Assembly: GCA_900755095.1 (NCBI GenBank)
Contig: CAAEFE010000115.1
Location: 13,986 to 77,985 of the forward strand
Length of the DNA stretch: 64,000 bases
Direction: 5' to 3'
Source: an uncultured Bacteroides sp.
GTDB taxonomy: Bacteria; Bacteroidota; Bacteroidia; Bacteroidales; Bacteroidaceae
Part shown: positions 35,822 to 44,394 of the stretch, one piece after another
How positions within the stretch are numbered: the stretch's first letter is position 1
Layout of the letters: every line of letters starts with the position of its first letter
Program-made: the position numbers and the translations under genes
Notes under the pieces: model-generated
Database searches by the model: none
What the model saw: only the letters and a program-made list of their open reading frames with translations
Told to the model about the DNA's origin: nothing

Positions 35822-37885
35822 ATGAAACAGAAACGATCTTTTAAAATAGGTGTTGCGGGTACGCTGCTGACTGTCGGGTTACTGACAGCAGCTTTTACTA
35901 CACGCACTGCCAGTGAGTCTGTAAGGGTGATGGACCGCCCCGACACAGAATCGACGAATGTGAATTATGTGAGCTATCGGGCCCCGCTCCGTCCGTTGAA
36001 CTTTATTAAGCTGCCTGTCGGCAGCATCCAGCCGGAAGGCTGGGTAAAGAAGTACCTCGAACTGCAACGTGACGGGCTGACCGGACATCTGGGAGAAATC
36101 AGTGCCTGGCTGGAGAAAGATAATAACGCCTGGCTGACAACCGGTGGTGATCATGGCTGGGAAGAAGTACCTTACTGGCTGAAAGGTTATGGCAACCTTG
36201 CCTATATCCTGAATGACCCGAAAATGATTGCAGAAACAAAAACATGGATTGAAGGTGTATTTGCCAGTTGCCAGCCCGATGGATACTTCGGTCCTGTCAA
36301 CGAACGGAACGGCAAGCGTGAGTTGTGGGCACAGATGATTATGCTCTGGTGTCTGCAATCTTATTATGAGTATTCTCAGGACCAACGGGTTATTGACCTG
36401 ATGACGAACTACTTCAAATGGCAGATGACTGTCCCCGACGATAAACTTCTGGAAGACTATTGGGAAAACAGCCGTGGCGGTGACAACATCATCAGTATCT
36501 ATTGGCTTTATAACCATACCGGAGATGCCTTCCTGCTGGACCTTGCCAAGAAGATTCACCGCAACACAGCCGACTGGACAAAATCAACCTCCCTACCCAA
36601 CTGGCACAATGTGAACATCGCCCAGTGTTTCCGCGAACCTGCCACTTATTATATGCAGACCGGAGATTCCGCCATGCTCAAAGCCTCTTATAATGTACAT
36701 CATTTGATCCGTCGCACTTTTGGCCAGGTTCCGGGCGGTATGTTCGGTGCCGACGAGAATGCCCGTCTGGGATATATCGATCCTCGTCAGGGAGTGGAAA
36801 CCTGCGGACTGGTGGAACAGATGGCTTCCGATGAGATCATGCTCTGTATGACAGGTGACCCGATGTGGGCTGAGCATTGCGAAGAAGTGGCTTTCAACTC
36901 TTATCCTGCCGCTGTGATGCCGGACTTCAAGGCTTTGCGCTACATCACTTGTCCGAATCATACTGTCAGTGACTCAAAGAACCATCATCCGGGTATTGAC
37001 AACCGTGGTCCGTTCCTTTCCATGAATCCGTTCAGCAGCCGTTGCTGTCAGCATAACCATGCACAAGGCTGGCCTTATTTTTCGGAACATCTGATATTGG
37101 CAACTCCCGACAACGGTATTGCTGCCGCCATCTATGCTGCTTGTAAAGCTACGGTAAAAGTGGGTAATGGAAAAGAAATCGTCCTTCACGAAGAGACTAA
37201 CTATCCTTTTGAAGAAGGCATCAAATTCACCGTTTCTACCGATGAAAAGGTCGATTTTCCGTTCTACCTCCGCATTCCTTCATGGACTGAAGGAGCCGAA
37301 GTGCGTGTCAACGGAAAGAAGATCAGTGTGAAACCTGTATCCGGTAAATACCTTTGTATCGAACGCGAATGGGCGGATGGTGATAAAGTAGAAATGACTC
37401 TTCCGATGTCTTTGTCCATGCGTACGTGGCAAGTCAATAAGAACAGTGTAAGTGTGGATTATGGTCCGTTGACTTTATCTCTGAAGATTGACGAGAAATA
37501 TATAGAAAAAGACAGTCGTGAAACGGCTATCGGTGACTCCAAATGGCAGAAAGGTGCTGACCCGAAGAAGTGGCCTACTACTGAAATCTATGCTAACAGT
37601 CCCTGGAACTATTCGTTGGTATTGGATAAGAAAGAGCCTTTGAAGAACTTCAAAGTCGTTCGTAAGTCCTGGCCTGCTGATAACTTCCCGTTCACGGTGG
37701 CCAATGTGCCTTTGGAAGTGAAAGCTACCGGCCGGATTATCCCCGAATGGCAGATTGACGAAACTGGACTTTGCGGTGTATTGCCCGAAGAAGATGCGGT
37801 GAAAGGCGCTAAAGAAGAGATTACATTGATTCCGATGGGAGCGGCCCGGTTGAGAATATCGGCTTTCCCGAATACAAAGGAGTAA
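35822..37885 (+). CDS. GH127-like (DUF1680) putative beta-L-arabinofuranosidase
   Basis: A 687-residue exported protein (N-terminal hydrophobic stretch GVAGTLLTVGLLTAAF) of the DUF1680/GH127 type, with an (alpha/alpha)6 barrel and C-terminal beta domains. The zinc-thiolate site of GH127 can be traced: Glu326 and Cys328 in GVETCGLVEQM, and Cys408-Cys409 in SSRCCQHN. In the characterised enzyme HypBA1 the equivalents are Glu338, Cys340, Cys417 and Cys418. Known members split beta-L-arabinofuranosides, though the wider family contains other specificities. It is 58 nt downstream of the Gln-type GH92, so the two probably share a message. Its role in mannan use is not clear. Confidence 0.82.
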   Translation: MKQKRSFKIGVAGTLLTVGLLTAAFTTRTASESVRVMDRPDTESTNVNYVSYRAPLRPLNFIKLPVGSIQPEGWVKKYLELQRDGLTGHLGEISAWLEKDNNAWLTTGGDHGWEEVPYWLKGYGNLAYILNDPKMIAETKTWIEGVFASCQPDGYFGPVNERNGKRELWAQMIMLWCLQSYYEYSQDQRVIDLMTNYFKWQMTVPDDKLLEDYWENSRGGDNIISIYWLYNHTGDAFLLDLAKKIHRNTADWTKSTSLPNWHNVNIAQCFREPATYYMQTGDSAMLKASYNVHHLIRRTFGQVPGGMFGADENARLGYIDPRQGVETCGLVEQMASDEIMLCMTGDPMWAEHCEEVAFNSYPAAVMPDFKALRYITCPNHTVSDSKNHHPGIDNRGPFLSMNPFSSRCCQHNHAQGWPYFSEHLILATPDNGIAAAIYAACKATVKVGNGKEIVLHEETNYPFEEGIKFTVSTDEKVDFPFYLRIPSWTEGAEVRVNGKKISVKPVSGKYLCIEREWADGDKVEMTLPMSLSMRTWQVNKNSVSVDYGPLTLSLKIDEKYIEKDSRETAIGDSKWQKGADPKKWPTTEIYANSPWNYSLVLDKKEPLKNFKVVRKSWPADNFPFTVANVPLEVKATGRIIPEWQIDETGLCGVLPEEDAVKGAKEEITLIPMGAARLRISAFPNTKE

Positions 37886-37959
37886 CTGGTGATGGAATCA
37901 GTTTACTTGAATTTGTTATAAGATAAATCATTTTGATTTAGAAAGATATAAGTGTTTAT

Positions 37960-38049
37960 GATTGCATCATTGGCGAAATGACTGATTTGTGCTATTATTT
38001 GGAAAGAATGTTGCCTCCAAACTATCAGAATTTCGCCAATTTTGCAATC
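37960..38049 (+). repeat. 20-bp inverted repeat (two mismatches) between the GH127-like and epimerase genes
   Basis: The left arm 37960-37979 (GATTGCATCATTGGCGAAAT) is complementary to 38030-38049 except at two bases, with a 50-nt spacer. It may form a long hairpin in the transcript after the GH127-like gene, 50 nt before epimerase copy 2. Only a short T-poor tail follows, so the terminator role is uncertain. Confidence 0.6.
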
Positions 38050-38099
38050 TAAATAAAAGATGTTCGTTGAACTAATTTATAATAATACTTATATCAACC

Positions 38100-39233
38100 A
38101 TGAAGAATTTAGCATTATGGGCTGTTTCTGCCCTTTTTGTAGCTGCTTGTACCCCGAAAGCCGAGCAACCAACCGACTCCGGCCTGTTAAGAACTAACTT
38201 CCAGACTGAAGTAGGTGGTAAGAAAACCGATCTGTACACCCTTCGTAACAAGAACAACATGGAAGTTTGTGTGACGAATTTCGGTGGACGCATTGTTTCT
38301 GTGATGGTCCCCGATAAAGACGGTAAGATGCAGGATGTAGTTTTAGGTTTCGATTCTATTCAGGATTATATCAGCAAACCTTCTGATTTTGGTGCCAGCA
38401 TCGGTCGTTACGCAAACCGTATCAATCAAGGTCGATTCACATTGGACAGCATTGAATATCAGTTGCCTCAGAATAATTACGGTCATTGCCTGCATGGCGG
38501 TCCCAATGGATTCCAGTATCGTGTGTTTGACGCTGTGCAACCGAATCCGCAAGAAGTGGAACTGACTTATGTCGCTGCGGATGGCGAAGAAGGTTTCCCG
38601 GGTAACATTACCTGTAAAGTCCTGATGAAACTGACAGACGATAATGCAATTGATATCCGCTATGAAGCAGAAACGGATAAGCCGACTATCGTAAATATGA
38701 CCAACCATTCTTATTTTAACCTTGACGGCGATGCAGCAAGCAATGCAGACCACTTGTTGATGGTGGATGCCGATTATTATACTCCGGTAGACAGCACATT
38801 CATGACAACCGGCGAGATTGTTCCGGTAGAAGGTACTCCGATGGATTTCCGCACTCCGACTCCGGTAGGGGCACGCATTAACGATTACGATTTTGTACAA
38901 TTGAAGAATGGAAATGGTTATGACCATAACTGGGTATTGAATGCCAAAGGGGATATTTCCCGCAAATGTGCTTCACTCGAATCTCCCAAAACGGGTATCG
39001 TACTGGATGTATATACCAACGAACCGGGTGTTCAGGTATATGCCGGCAACTTTCTGGATGGTTCTCTGACAGGAAAGAAAGGTATCACATATAATCAGCG
39101 TGCTTCCGTATGTCTTGAAACTCAGAAGTATCCGGATACTCCGAACAAACCGGAATGGCCTTCGGCTGTGCTTCGCCCGGGAGAAAAATACATGAGTCAG
39201 TGTATCTTTAAATTTTCTGTAGATAAGGAATAA
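38100..39233 (+). CDS. galM: Aldose 1-epimerase (mutarotase) lipoprotein, copy 2
   Basis: A 377-residue GalM-family lipoprotein (FVAAC, Cys17) with the same catalytic His (NMTNHSYFNLDG) and Glu (VCLETQKYPDTPN) as copy 1 at 32529. The two proteins have equal length and differ at only about 34 positions. The upstream sequences are unrelated, so the duplication covers little beyond the coding region. It is separated from the GH127-like gene by 214 bp with a large inverted repeat and is followed by a good terminator. It is the last gene of the locus. Confidence 0.93.
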   Translation: MKNLALWAVSALFVAACTPKAEQPTDSGLLRTNFQTEVGGKKTDLYTLRNKNNMEVCVTNFGGRIVSVMVPDKDGKMQDVVLGFDSIQDYISKPSDFGASIGRYANRINQGRFTLDSIEYQLPQNNYGHCLHGGPNGFQYRVFDAVQPNPQEVELTYVAADGEEGFPGNITCKVLMKLTDDNAIDIRYEAETDKPTIVNMTNHSYFNLDGDAASNADHLLMVDADYYTPVDSTFMTTGEIVPVEGTPMDFRTPTPVGARINDYDFVQLKNGNGYDHNWVLNAKGDISRKCASLESPKTGIVLDVYTNEPGVQVYAGNFLDGSLTGKKGITYNQRASVCLETQKYPDTPNKPEWPSAVLRPGEKYMSQCIFKFSVDKE

Positions 39234-39322
39234 TCTGCTCGCTCCCAAGAAATAAAAAAAATATTTTAGTCTCACGGTCTCACTGTCTTTCTGTAAAGAT
39301 CAGATAACTAGATGAATAATGA

Positions 39323-39360
39323 ATGAGAGATACCTTCGGAGCAGGGTGTCTCTCATCGTT
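39323..39360 (+). terminator. Intrinsic terminator at the right end of the PUL
   Basis: ATGAGAGATACC (39323-39334) pairs with GGTGTCTCTCAT (39345-39356), a 12-bp stem with one G-U pair and a 10-nt loop, followed by CGTTTT. Confidence 0.75.
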
Positions 39361-39421
39361 TTATCCCATAATATGCTCCCAAACAGTGTATCTCTCATCC
39401 TTTTTTAAGTTGTCTCTCATC
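39347..39421 (+). repeat. Three spaced TGT(A)TCTCTCATC repeats
   Basis: TGTCTCTCATC occurs at 39347-39357 and 39411-39421, with TGTATCTCTCATC between them at 39387. An inverted copy (ATGAGAGATAC) is at 39323. The first copy forms the right arm of the terminator, and the others may be degenerate duplicates of it. Confidence 0.5.
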
Positions 39422-39532
39422 ATTCTTTCTGCTACAGACTACAGCTGTATTGATTTTACTTTACCTATCATTTGTATGTTGTGACACTTATGTCCTTAGC
39501 ATATCTCCCTTACATTCTTATATTATCTTACC

Positions 39533-39640
39533 GACATCTTCATCGTTCCACCCGGGTGAATTGATCATTGCACCCAGGTAAACCGATCGTGTCACAAACG
39601 TAGACAGTTCGTTCTACCCGGGTGGAACGATGAAGATGTC
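39533..39640. repeat. Perfect 25-bp inverted repeat with internal CCCGGG sites
   Basis: The left arm 39533-39557 ends in ATCGTTCCACCCGGGT. The right arm 39616-39640 begins with ACCCGGGTGGAACGAT and is its exact reverse complement. The spacer is 58 nt and contains a third related site (CACCCAGGTAA). The GC-rich ACCCGGGT cores stand out from the AT-rich surroundings. Confidence 0.8.
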
Positions 39641-39706
39641 CTTACGAAAAACTGATAACAATAAGTGAAAATTAAGCGATTATAGGGTTGCTTGGACGAA
39701 GAGAAA

Positions 39707-39760
39707 CGGTAAATCAGACAATAACTGCCGCAGTTTATAATTATGTCCGTTATTTGTTTG
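39707..39760. repeat. Left copy of a 54-nt direct repeat
   Basis: Begins CGGTAAATCAGACAATAA and ends CCGTTATTTGTTTG. It matches 43244-43297 at 53 of 54 positions (C/T at the nineteenth base). The two copies bracket the three-gene minus-strand module 39848-42975. Confidence 0.9.
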
Positions 39761-39847
39761 CCTTTAAAGTTTTGGCAATCTCTTCGACCATAAAAGGCGT
39801 ATTCTTATTTATGTTTTCGCCTTCCAAATGCACTGTTGTGTATGCTT

Positions 39848-41461
39848 TTAGTACAAACATGTTTTTCTCGATAAATGATGTTTCATCTCAGCCTTAATTT
39901 TTTGAATGATTGTAGAATTCTTTTTTATAGGTTTTTCTATGATTAATTGAGCCAGCCTATTTGCCTTTTCTGCCTTTCCCTGTTTCATGTAGACATAATG
40001 TAACCTATAAAGAGGTATAAACCTTACAGGACACATTAAGGTCGCTTTCTCTAAATGATGTTTGGCTGCATCATATTGTTTTAGGCCAATATATGCCTCT
40101 GCTTGTACTAATTCTAAATTGTAATCTGACCAATAATTACAGCAAATAGCCGTTATTGCTAAGCATTCTTTATATTTTTCGGCAACACAAAGTTCGGCAG
40201 AGTAATTATATAAGAAATAAGGATTTCTTCTAAAAGTATGTAGTAAATTATGGTATCGTGGTAACATGTCATTGGTTCGTCCACAGAGCGACATATGCGC
40301 TACTTTTCCCCATTCCAGTTCTGCTTTAATTCTGCTCACCACTTCAATAAGCAAAAATAAACTTCCTATTAATAAGAAAAAAGCAATTCCTCTTTTTATA
40401 ATTGTTGTTTTTTGAAACAAGGTATTTTCATAGGCTTTTCCTATTAAAGTACTAACACTTAATGCACTAATAATCCAAATGAAGGGATAAGTGAATGGAT
40501 AAGAGAAAAAAGAAAAAACTGCAATGGAAAGTAAAGAGAGCAGAGACACATATCCTGCTTTGGTTGGGTGCTTCCTGTGACAAAGAATCAAGAAAATACC
40601 AGCAGCTATCAAAAGTACCCAAGTTAGAATACCAAACTGGACTCCGACAGAAAGGTATTCATTAAAAGGACTCTTAATATTGTCTGCTAAAATTGCAAAT
40701 TGACTATCCGGATGTTCCTTGAAATATTGGGCTTGATAATCCATATAGTGTGCGCTGAATCCTCCGACTCCATATCCTGTAAAAGGCTCATGTTTTATCA
40801 TTTCCCATGTGCAACGCCATATTAATAATCTACCATCAGCCGAATCTTTTTTTAGATGATAGACTGTTACAGAAATGACAAATATACTAATCAGCAGAAA
40901 GGATAGACAGAGTAAGAAGCTACCGATATGTTTTTTATAGTGGAACTTATTCTTGTTTTGGTGAATAAAGTAAATTACTAATACGGTAAATATACTAATT
41001 GACCCGGCGCGAGATTCTGATAGCAATACTCCTAAGACAATAACAAACAATGCACACCAACTGGCCCATTGAACCTTTTTGTTTGAATATTGTAAAAAAT
41101 AGAAGGTAAATGGTAACCCTGCGCATAAACTTCCTGCAAAACCGGCAGGATTATCAAAGCTACCGACAACATTGTAGGTGATGGAATGTGAAGACAGTAT
41201 ATTGAAAAATTGTAATATACCGTATCCGGCTTGAAGAAAACAAGATATAATAACCGTGTAGTAACAACATTTTGCATTGCAAATAAACCTTTTTCCTCGG
41301 AAAAGATAAAATGAAAAAAAACATCCAATTACTCCTAATCCTGTGAACATAAACATCCATTTAGGGAAAATTTGGGAATCTGTAAATGTGTTTGCATTTA
41401 CGAATAAGACTCCCAAACTCAACAGAAAATATAGAATAGAAGAAACTGGAATGCTTTTCAT
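39848..41461 (-). CDS. O-antigen ligase-like (Wzy_C) membrane protein with C-terminal TPRs
   Basis: A 537-residue polytopic protein. About ten hydrophobic segments span residues 1-360. The Wzy_C/O-antigen-ligase core is recognisable: SESRAGSIS, KKDSADGRLLIW, HEPFTGYGVGGFSAHYMDYQ and SPFNEYLSVG, with the conserved Arg of GRLLIW and the NEYL motif. The C-terminal 150 residues form a TPR-like soluble part (YNYSAELCVAEKYKECLAI, EAYIGLKQYDAAKHHLEKA). The fold is shared by O-antigen ligases, Wzy polymerases and PglL/TfpO-type protein O-glycosyltransferases. It is the last gene of a three-gene minus-strand run behind two exported paralogues, and it resembles the gene at 50678. A role in glycosylating the neighbouring exported proteins is inferred only. 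Confidence 0.85.
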   Translation of the reverse strand: MKSIPVSSILYFLLSLGVLFVNANTFTDSQIFPKWMFMFTGLGVIGCFFSFYLFRGKRFICNAKCCYYTVIISCFLQAGYGILQFFNILSSHSITYNVVGSFDNPAGFAGSLCAGLPFTFYFLQYSNKKVQWASWCALFVIVLGVLLSESRAGSISIFTVLVIYFIHQNKNKFHYKKHIGSFLLCLSFLLISIFVISVTVYHLKKDSADGRLLIWRCTWEMIKHEPFTGYGVGGFSAHYMDYQAQYFKEHPDSQFAILADNIKSPFNEYLSVGVQFGILTWVLLIAAGIFLILCHRKHPTKAGYVSLLSLLSIAVFSFFSYPFTYPFIWIISALSVSTLIGKAYENTLFQKTTIIKRGIAFFLLIGSLFLLIEVVSRIKAELEWGKVAHMSLCGRTNDMLPRYHNLLHTFRRNPYFLYNYSAELCVAEKYKECLAITAICCNYWSDYNLELVQAEAYIGLKQYDAAKHHLEKATLMCPVRFIPLYRLHYVYMKQGKAEKANRLAQLIIEKPIKKNSTIIQKIKAEMKHHLSRKTCLY

Positions 41462-41482
41462 TTATTTATATTAGTTGCTGTT

Positions 41483-42163
41483 TCAAGGCTCTAAGACGAA
41501 ATATTTGGTGAAATCTTCACTGTGAGTCGCACCTTTTTCGTCTTTGAAGAAAAGATTTCCGTAGCAGGTTCCTTGCAGCTTTCCTTCGACTTCGTTATAT
41601 TTTACAATTGGCAGGTCGTTGCATGTAATCTCTATTCCAGAGTAACTAATACACTCTAATTCATTTTTTATCGGATATACTTTTTTATTCATTTTGTCAT
41701 ATCCATAAATCACAGTTAGTTCATAATGCGCGTCATAGCCGTCCCTGCTGGAATAAATAATACCGCTTTTTTTCCTGCATTCTAAGATTTCGGTGTTCCA
41801 ATTTGTCAAGGAGTCAATTTTAAATTCATCAGCTACACAAAATAAAGAGCCTTTTTCGATATTGTATGAACCATTTTGGATTCTTGACACAGTATTTTGC
41901 AAGAGGTGAAGTATTTCTTTTTTTCTTTCTTGAGAGATATCTTTTTTGAGAAAAGAGTAGTCAATTTGAAAAACAGAACTCATGACTTCCCATAATTTAT
42001 ATTCCTCATGATTAACTTTTTCTTTGACCCACTGTGGTACTTCGTCCAATTTGGAGTATTCCTGAGCATTGCATTTAAATGGCAGATTACAAATCCCTGC
42101 AAAAAATAGGACGAATAATAATTTATAGATGGACGTATGATTGGTACTTAGAATGTTGTTCAT
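41483..42163 (-). CDS. Exported protein of unknown function, paralogue of the upstream lipoprotein
   Basis: I do not recognise a family. The start at 42163 (MNNILSTNHT) gives 226 residues with a signal peptide ending KCNA|Q; an ATG at 42202 is also open. It shares a block with the gene at 42271: PQWVKEKVNHEEYKLW versus PDWVSEKVTPKEYELW, then MSS, then YSFLKKDIS and RKKEI. The C-terminal half is beta-rich with paired Cys (ITCND, GTCYGN). It lies 21 nt before the ligase-like gene, so it is probably cotranscribed with it. It could be a substrate of, or partner to, that membrane protein. Confidence 0.65.
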   Translation of the reverse strand: MNNILSTNHTSIYKLLFVLFFAGICNLPFKCNAQEYSKLDEVPQWVKEKVNHEEYKLWEVMSSVFQIDYSFLKKDISQERKKEILHLLQNTVSRIQNGSYNIEKGSLFCVADEFKIDSLTNWNTEILECRKKSGIIYSSRDGYDAHYELTVIYGYDKMNKKVYPIKNELECISYSGIEITCNDLPIVKYNEVEGKLQGTCYGNLFFKDEKGATHSEDFTKYFVLEP

Positions 42164-42270
42164 GGTGACTATTATTTTTAATTGTTCTATAACTTTTTTC
42201 AAGATCTGAATAGAAAATCACAAAAGAGTACTAACTGTACCAAGATTAATCTTGTGTATATTCAAATTGA

Positions 42271-42975
42271 TCATGGGATCATGAATCCTGTCTTTTGTAC
42301 AGTTACCTCAACCTTTCTGGATCCATCTTTGAATGATAAAGTTCCGCTACACGATGCGGCTATTAATTTCTTATCCTTATCGTAAGAAACACTGGAAGCA
42401 CCAGAAAAACTCGGGTCATTTCCTAAATATGGTGATCCCGTATAAACACTCGATGACGTAATTGTAACATCATCATCGGATTTTTTGTAAGTAACAGCAG
42501 CTTTTATATAGGGACCTAAGCTATGTGTATACAATGTACATCCATTTGTCTTATATTCAGCTCCTCCTTCTGGTGATCTTGTTGCTATTCTGCCAAAATA
42601 TTGTGAGTCTGATAGGGTGGTGCCATCTTCATCTGCTATATTTAGGAATCCTTCATATTTATTAATCTGCCCTTTTTCTATTCTTTCACAGATGTTGTTG
42701 ATGCAATCATAGATTTCTTTTTTCCTTTTTTCTGAAATATCCTTTTTTAAAAAGGAATAATTTATTTCATACCTTGAACTCATGGTTCTCCATAGTTCGT
42801 ATTCTTTAGGTGTCACTTTTTCACTAACCCAATCAGGAATAGTATTGAGAGGAGCGTACTCTGGATTTTCTTCAAATGATTGCATCGGTTCATTTACAAC
42901 CCAGTCTTCATTTTGTTCGCATGCCATTAGTGATATAAAAATACATAATGACATTAAATGTCTTAATCGATTCAT
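42271..42975 (-). CDS. Lipoprotein of unknown function, first gene of the ligase module
   Basis: A 234-residue lipoprotein (SLMAC, Cys19) of no family I recognise. The N-terminal domain (about residues 45-100, IPDWVSEKVTPKEYELW, YSFLKKDISEKRKKEIYDC) is shared with the next gene. The C-terminal half is Ser/Thr/Gly-rich and beta-like (DDVTITSSSVYTG, SCSGTLSFKDGS). A -7 box lies about 65 nt upstream. It leads the three-gene minus-strand module bracketed by the 54-nt direct repeats. Confidence 0.65.
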   Translation of the reverse strand: MNRLRHLMSLCIFISLMACEQNEDWVVNEPMQSFEENPEYAPLNTIPDWVSEKVTPKEYELWRTMSSRYEINYSFLKKDISEKRKKEIYDCINNICERIEKGQINKYEGFLNIADEDGTTLSDSQYFGRIATRSPEGGAEYKTNGCTLYTHSLGPYIKAAVTYKKSDDDVTITSSSVYTGSPYLGNDPSFSGASSVSYDKDKKLIAASCSGTLSFKDGSRKVEVTVQKTGFMIP

Positions 42976-43039
42976 AAGTGATATTTATTTAAAATTAAAT
43001 GGATGTCATGTTCTTTTTTAGGACTTCATACTCTTTTTG

Positions 43040-43047
43040 CAAAGGTA
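43040..43047 (-). promoter_or_regulatory. -7 box of the minus-strand ligase module
   Basis: Read on the minus strand this is TACCTTTG, matching TAnnTTTG, about 65 nt before the lipoprotein start at 42975. The -33 region is T-rich (TTTTTT) without a clear TTTG. Confidence 0.5.
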
Positions 43048-43243
43048 CGAATCTTTTAAGTGTGAAAAAAGGGAATGTTACACTTGATTTTGTGGTTTAT
43101 GATTGATATTCAAACTATTATCATTGCAAAAAAAAGGTATTATCCATTGAATTGTAACAATCGTCCTATTGTTTTAATCTAAAAAAGTCTGATTTCAATA
43201 CAGACACCCTATTTATTACTTGGGGAATGCAATAAAGAAATTC

Positions 43244-43297
43244 CGGTAAATCAGACAATAATTGCCGCAGTTTATAATTATGTCCGTTATTTGTTTG
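43244..43297. repeat. Right copy of a 54-nt direct repeat
   Basis: Matches 39707-39760 at 53 of 54 positions. Its last four bases are the TTTG that serves as the -33 element of the DUF2059 gene promoter. Confidence 0.9.
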
Positions 43298-43325
43298 TAT
43301 TCTAATAATAATTAGAGTATATTTG
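43294..43325 (+). promoter_or_regulatory. Bacteroides-type promoter of the DUF2059 gene
   Basis: TTTG (43294-43297), a 20-nt spacer and TATATTTG (43318-43325) match the -33 TTTG / -7 TAnnTTTG consensus. The start codon is 53 nt downstream of the -7 box. Confidence 0.7.
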
Positions 43326-43378
43326 TAAGAATGTATAACACAATGAAGTTAACTTGACTTCATCAACAAAACTATTAT

Positions 43379-44368
43379 ATGATGAAAAAAATCCTTTTCT
43401 TAATGGTGATCTGCGTAGCCACATCGCTTACTTCTATTTTACCGGCTTCGGCTCAGAATTCAGACCAGACCGACGAGTACAAAACTTTACTAAAAAAGAT
43501 CATGACGCTTTCCGGCAGTTCGGCATCCTCTGAAGCTATAATGTCTCAATTGATGTCGAGTATGAAAAATGGGCCTTTCCAACAAGATGAGGCTTATTGG
43601 AAAGATTTTGCTTCAAAATGGACACGGAAGATTGAAGATAAAGTCATGGAAGTATATGCTCCTATTTACCAGCAACACATGACATTAGATGAACTGAAAA
43701 AAGTGGTTGCTTTTTATGAATCTCCTGCGGGAAGAAAACTTGGGGAGACTGCAACTGCCGTTGCAACTGAATCAATGCCGATGATACAACAGCTGTCAAT
43801 GGAAATGGTGCAGGAAATGATGCCGAAGCTTCAGAAATCAAGAGAGTTGGTAAGGGATGACGCTGCCGAACAGGCCAAGACACGCGATCAAAAGTTATTT
43901 GATGCGGCTTATACAGCTCCTAAAGATAGCATAGAGATCGTTGCCGATAGAACCTATGAGCATGGCATGGGTACAAAGCCTTTATTGCATTCTATTGAAA
44001 GAAGGAAAGATGATACTAAAGTAACGTTCCTGCAACCCATCTATTTCGACTGGCAATGGATGTACTATAGCCCGGGATTTAAAATAGTAGATAAGAAAAC
44101 CGGTGATGAATACATGGTGAGAGGATACGATGGTGGCGCACCTATGGATAAGTTGATGATTATTAAAGGTTGCAATCGTAAATACATATATGTCAGCCTG
44201 TTGTTCCCCAAATTGAAAAAGAACGTGAAGGAAATCGATATAATAGAGGCGCTGACTGATAAAGAGGAGTTGCCTTCCAATGATGACGGTAAAGCTAAGT
44301 CTTATTTTGATGTAAAAGTGGACGATTATTTGGTACTTTCCAGAGAAAACAAGAAAGTCTATTATTGA
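43379..44368 (+). CDS. DUF2059 domain secreted protein
   Basis: A 329-residue protein with a signal peptide (LTSILPASA|Q). The DUF2059 domain is at about residues 90-145 (VYAPIYQQHMTLDELKKVV, FYESPAGRKLGETATAV). The C-terminal 160 residues are a separate domain I do not recognise (YTAPKDSIEIVADRTYEHG, WMYYSPGFKIVDKKTGDEY). DUF2059 proteins are exported, with no established function. It has its own promoter and is followed after 26 nt by two small membrane protein genes. Confidence 0.85.
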   Translation: MMKKILFLMVICVATSLTSILPASAQNSDQTDEYKTLLKKIMTLSGSSASSEAIMSQLMSSMKNGPFQQDEAYWKDFASKWTRKIEDKVMEVYAPIYQQHMTLDELKKVVAFYESPAGRKLGETATAVATESMPMIQQLSMEMVQEMMPKLQKSRELVRDDAAEQAKTRDQKLFDAAYTAPKDSIEIVADRTYEHGMGTKPLLHSIERRKDDTKVTFLQPIYFDWQWMYYSPGFKIVDKKTGDEYMVRGYDGGAPMDKLMIIKGCNRKYIYVSLLFPKLKKNVKEIDIIEALTDKEELPSNDDGKAKSYFDVKVDDYLVLSRENKKVYY

Positions 44369-44394
44369 TTGGACAGATTTATCTATCATTGAAA

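Larger units (their letters stand above)
39422..39847. other. Gene-free interval with inverted and direct repeats
   Basis: The stretch between the PUL terminator and the ligase-like gene holds no convincing ORF. It contains a 25-bp inverted repeat (39533-39640) and the left copy of a 54-nt direct repeat (39707-39760). A 69-codon plus-strand frame at 39688 runs through the direct repeat and has no recognisable features. Confidence 0.6.
42976..43378. other. Divergent intergenic region with promoters and direct repeat
   Basis: This 403-bp gene-free stretch holds a minus-strand -7 box (43040-43047), the right copy of the 54-nt repeat (43244-43297) and a full plus-strand promoter (43294-43325). 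Confidence 0.6.

Noticed and set aside
39707..39760. Insertion sequence ends or attL/attR with a known integrase
   Set aside because: No transposase or integrase lies between or beside the repeats, so the repeat is reported without naming a mobile element class.
39688..39897. 69-codon plus-strand ORF
   Set aside because: It covers the direct repeat, overlaps the end of the ligase-like gene and shows no coding character.
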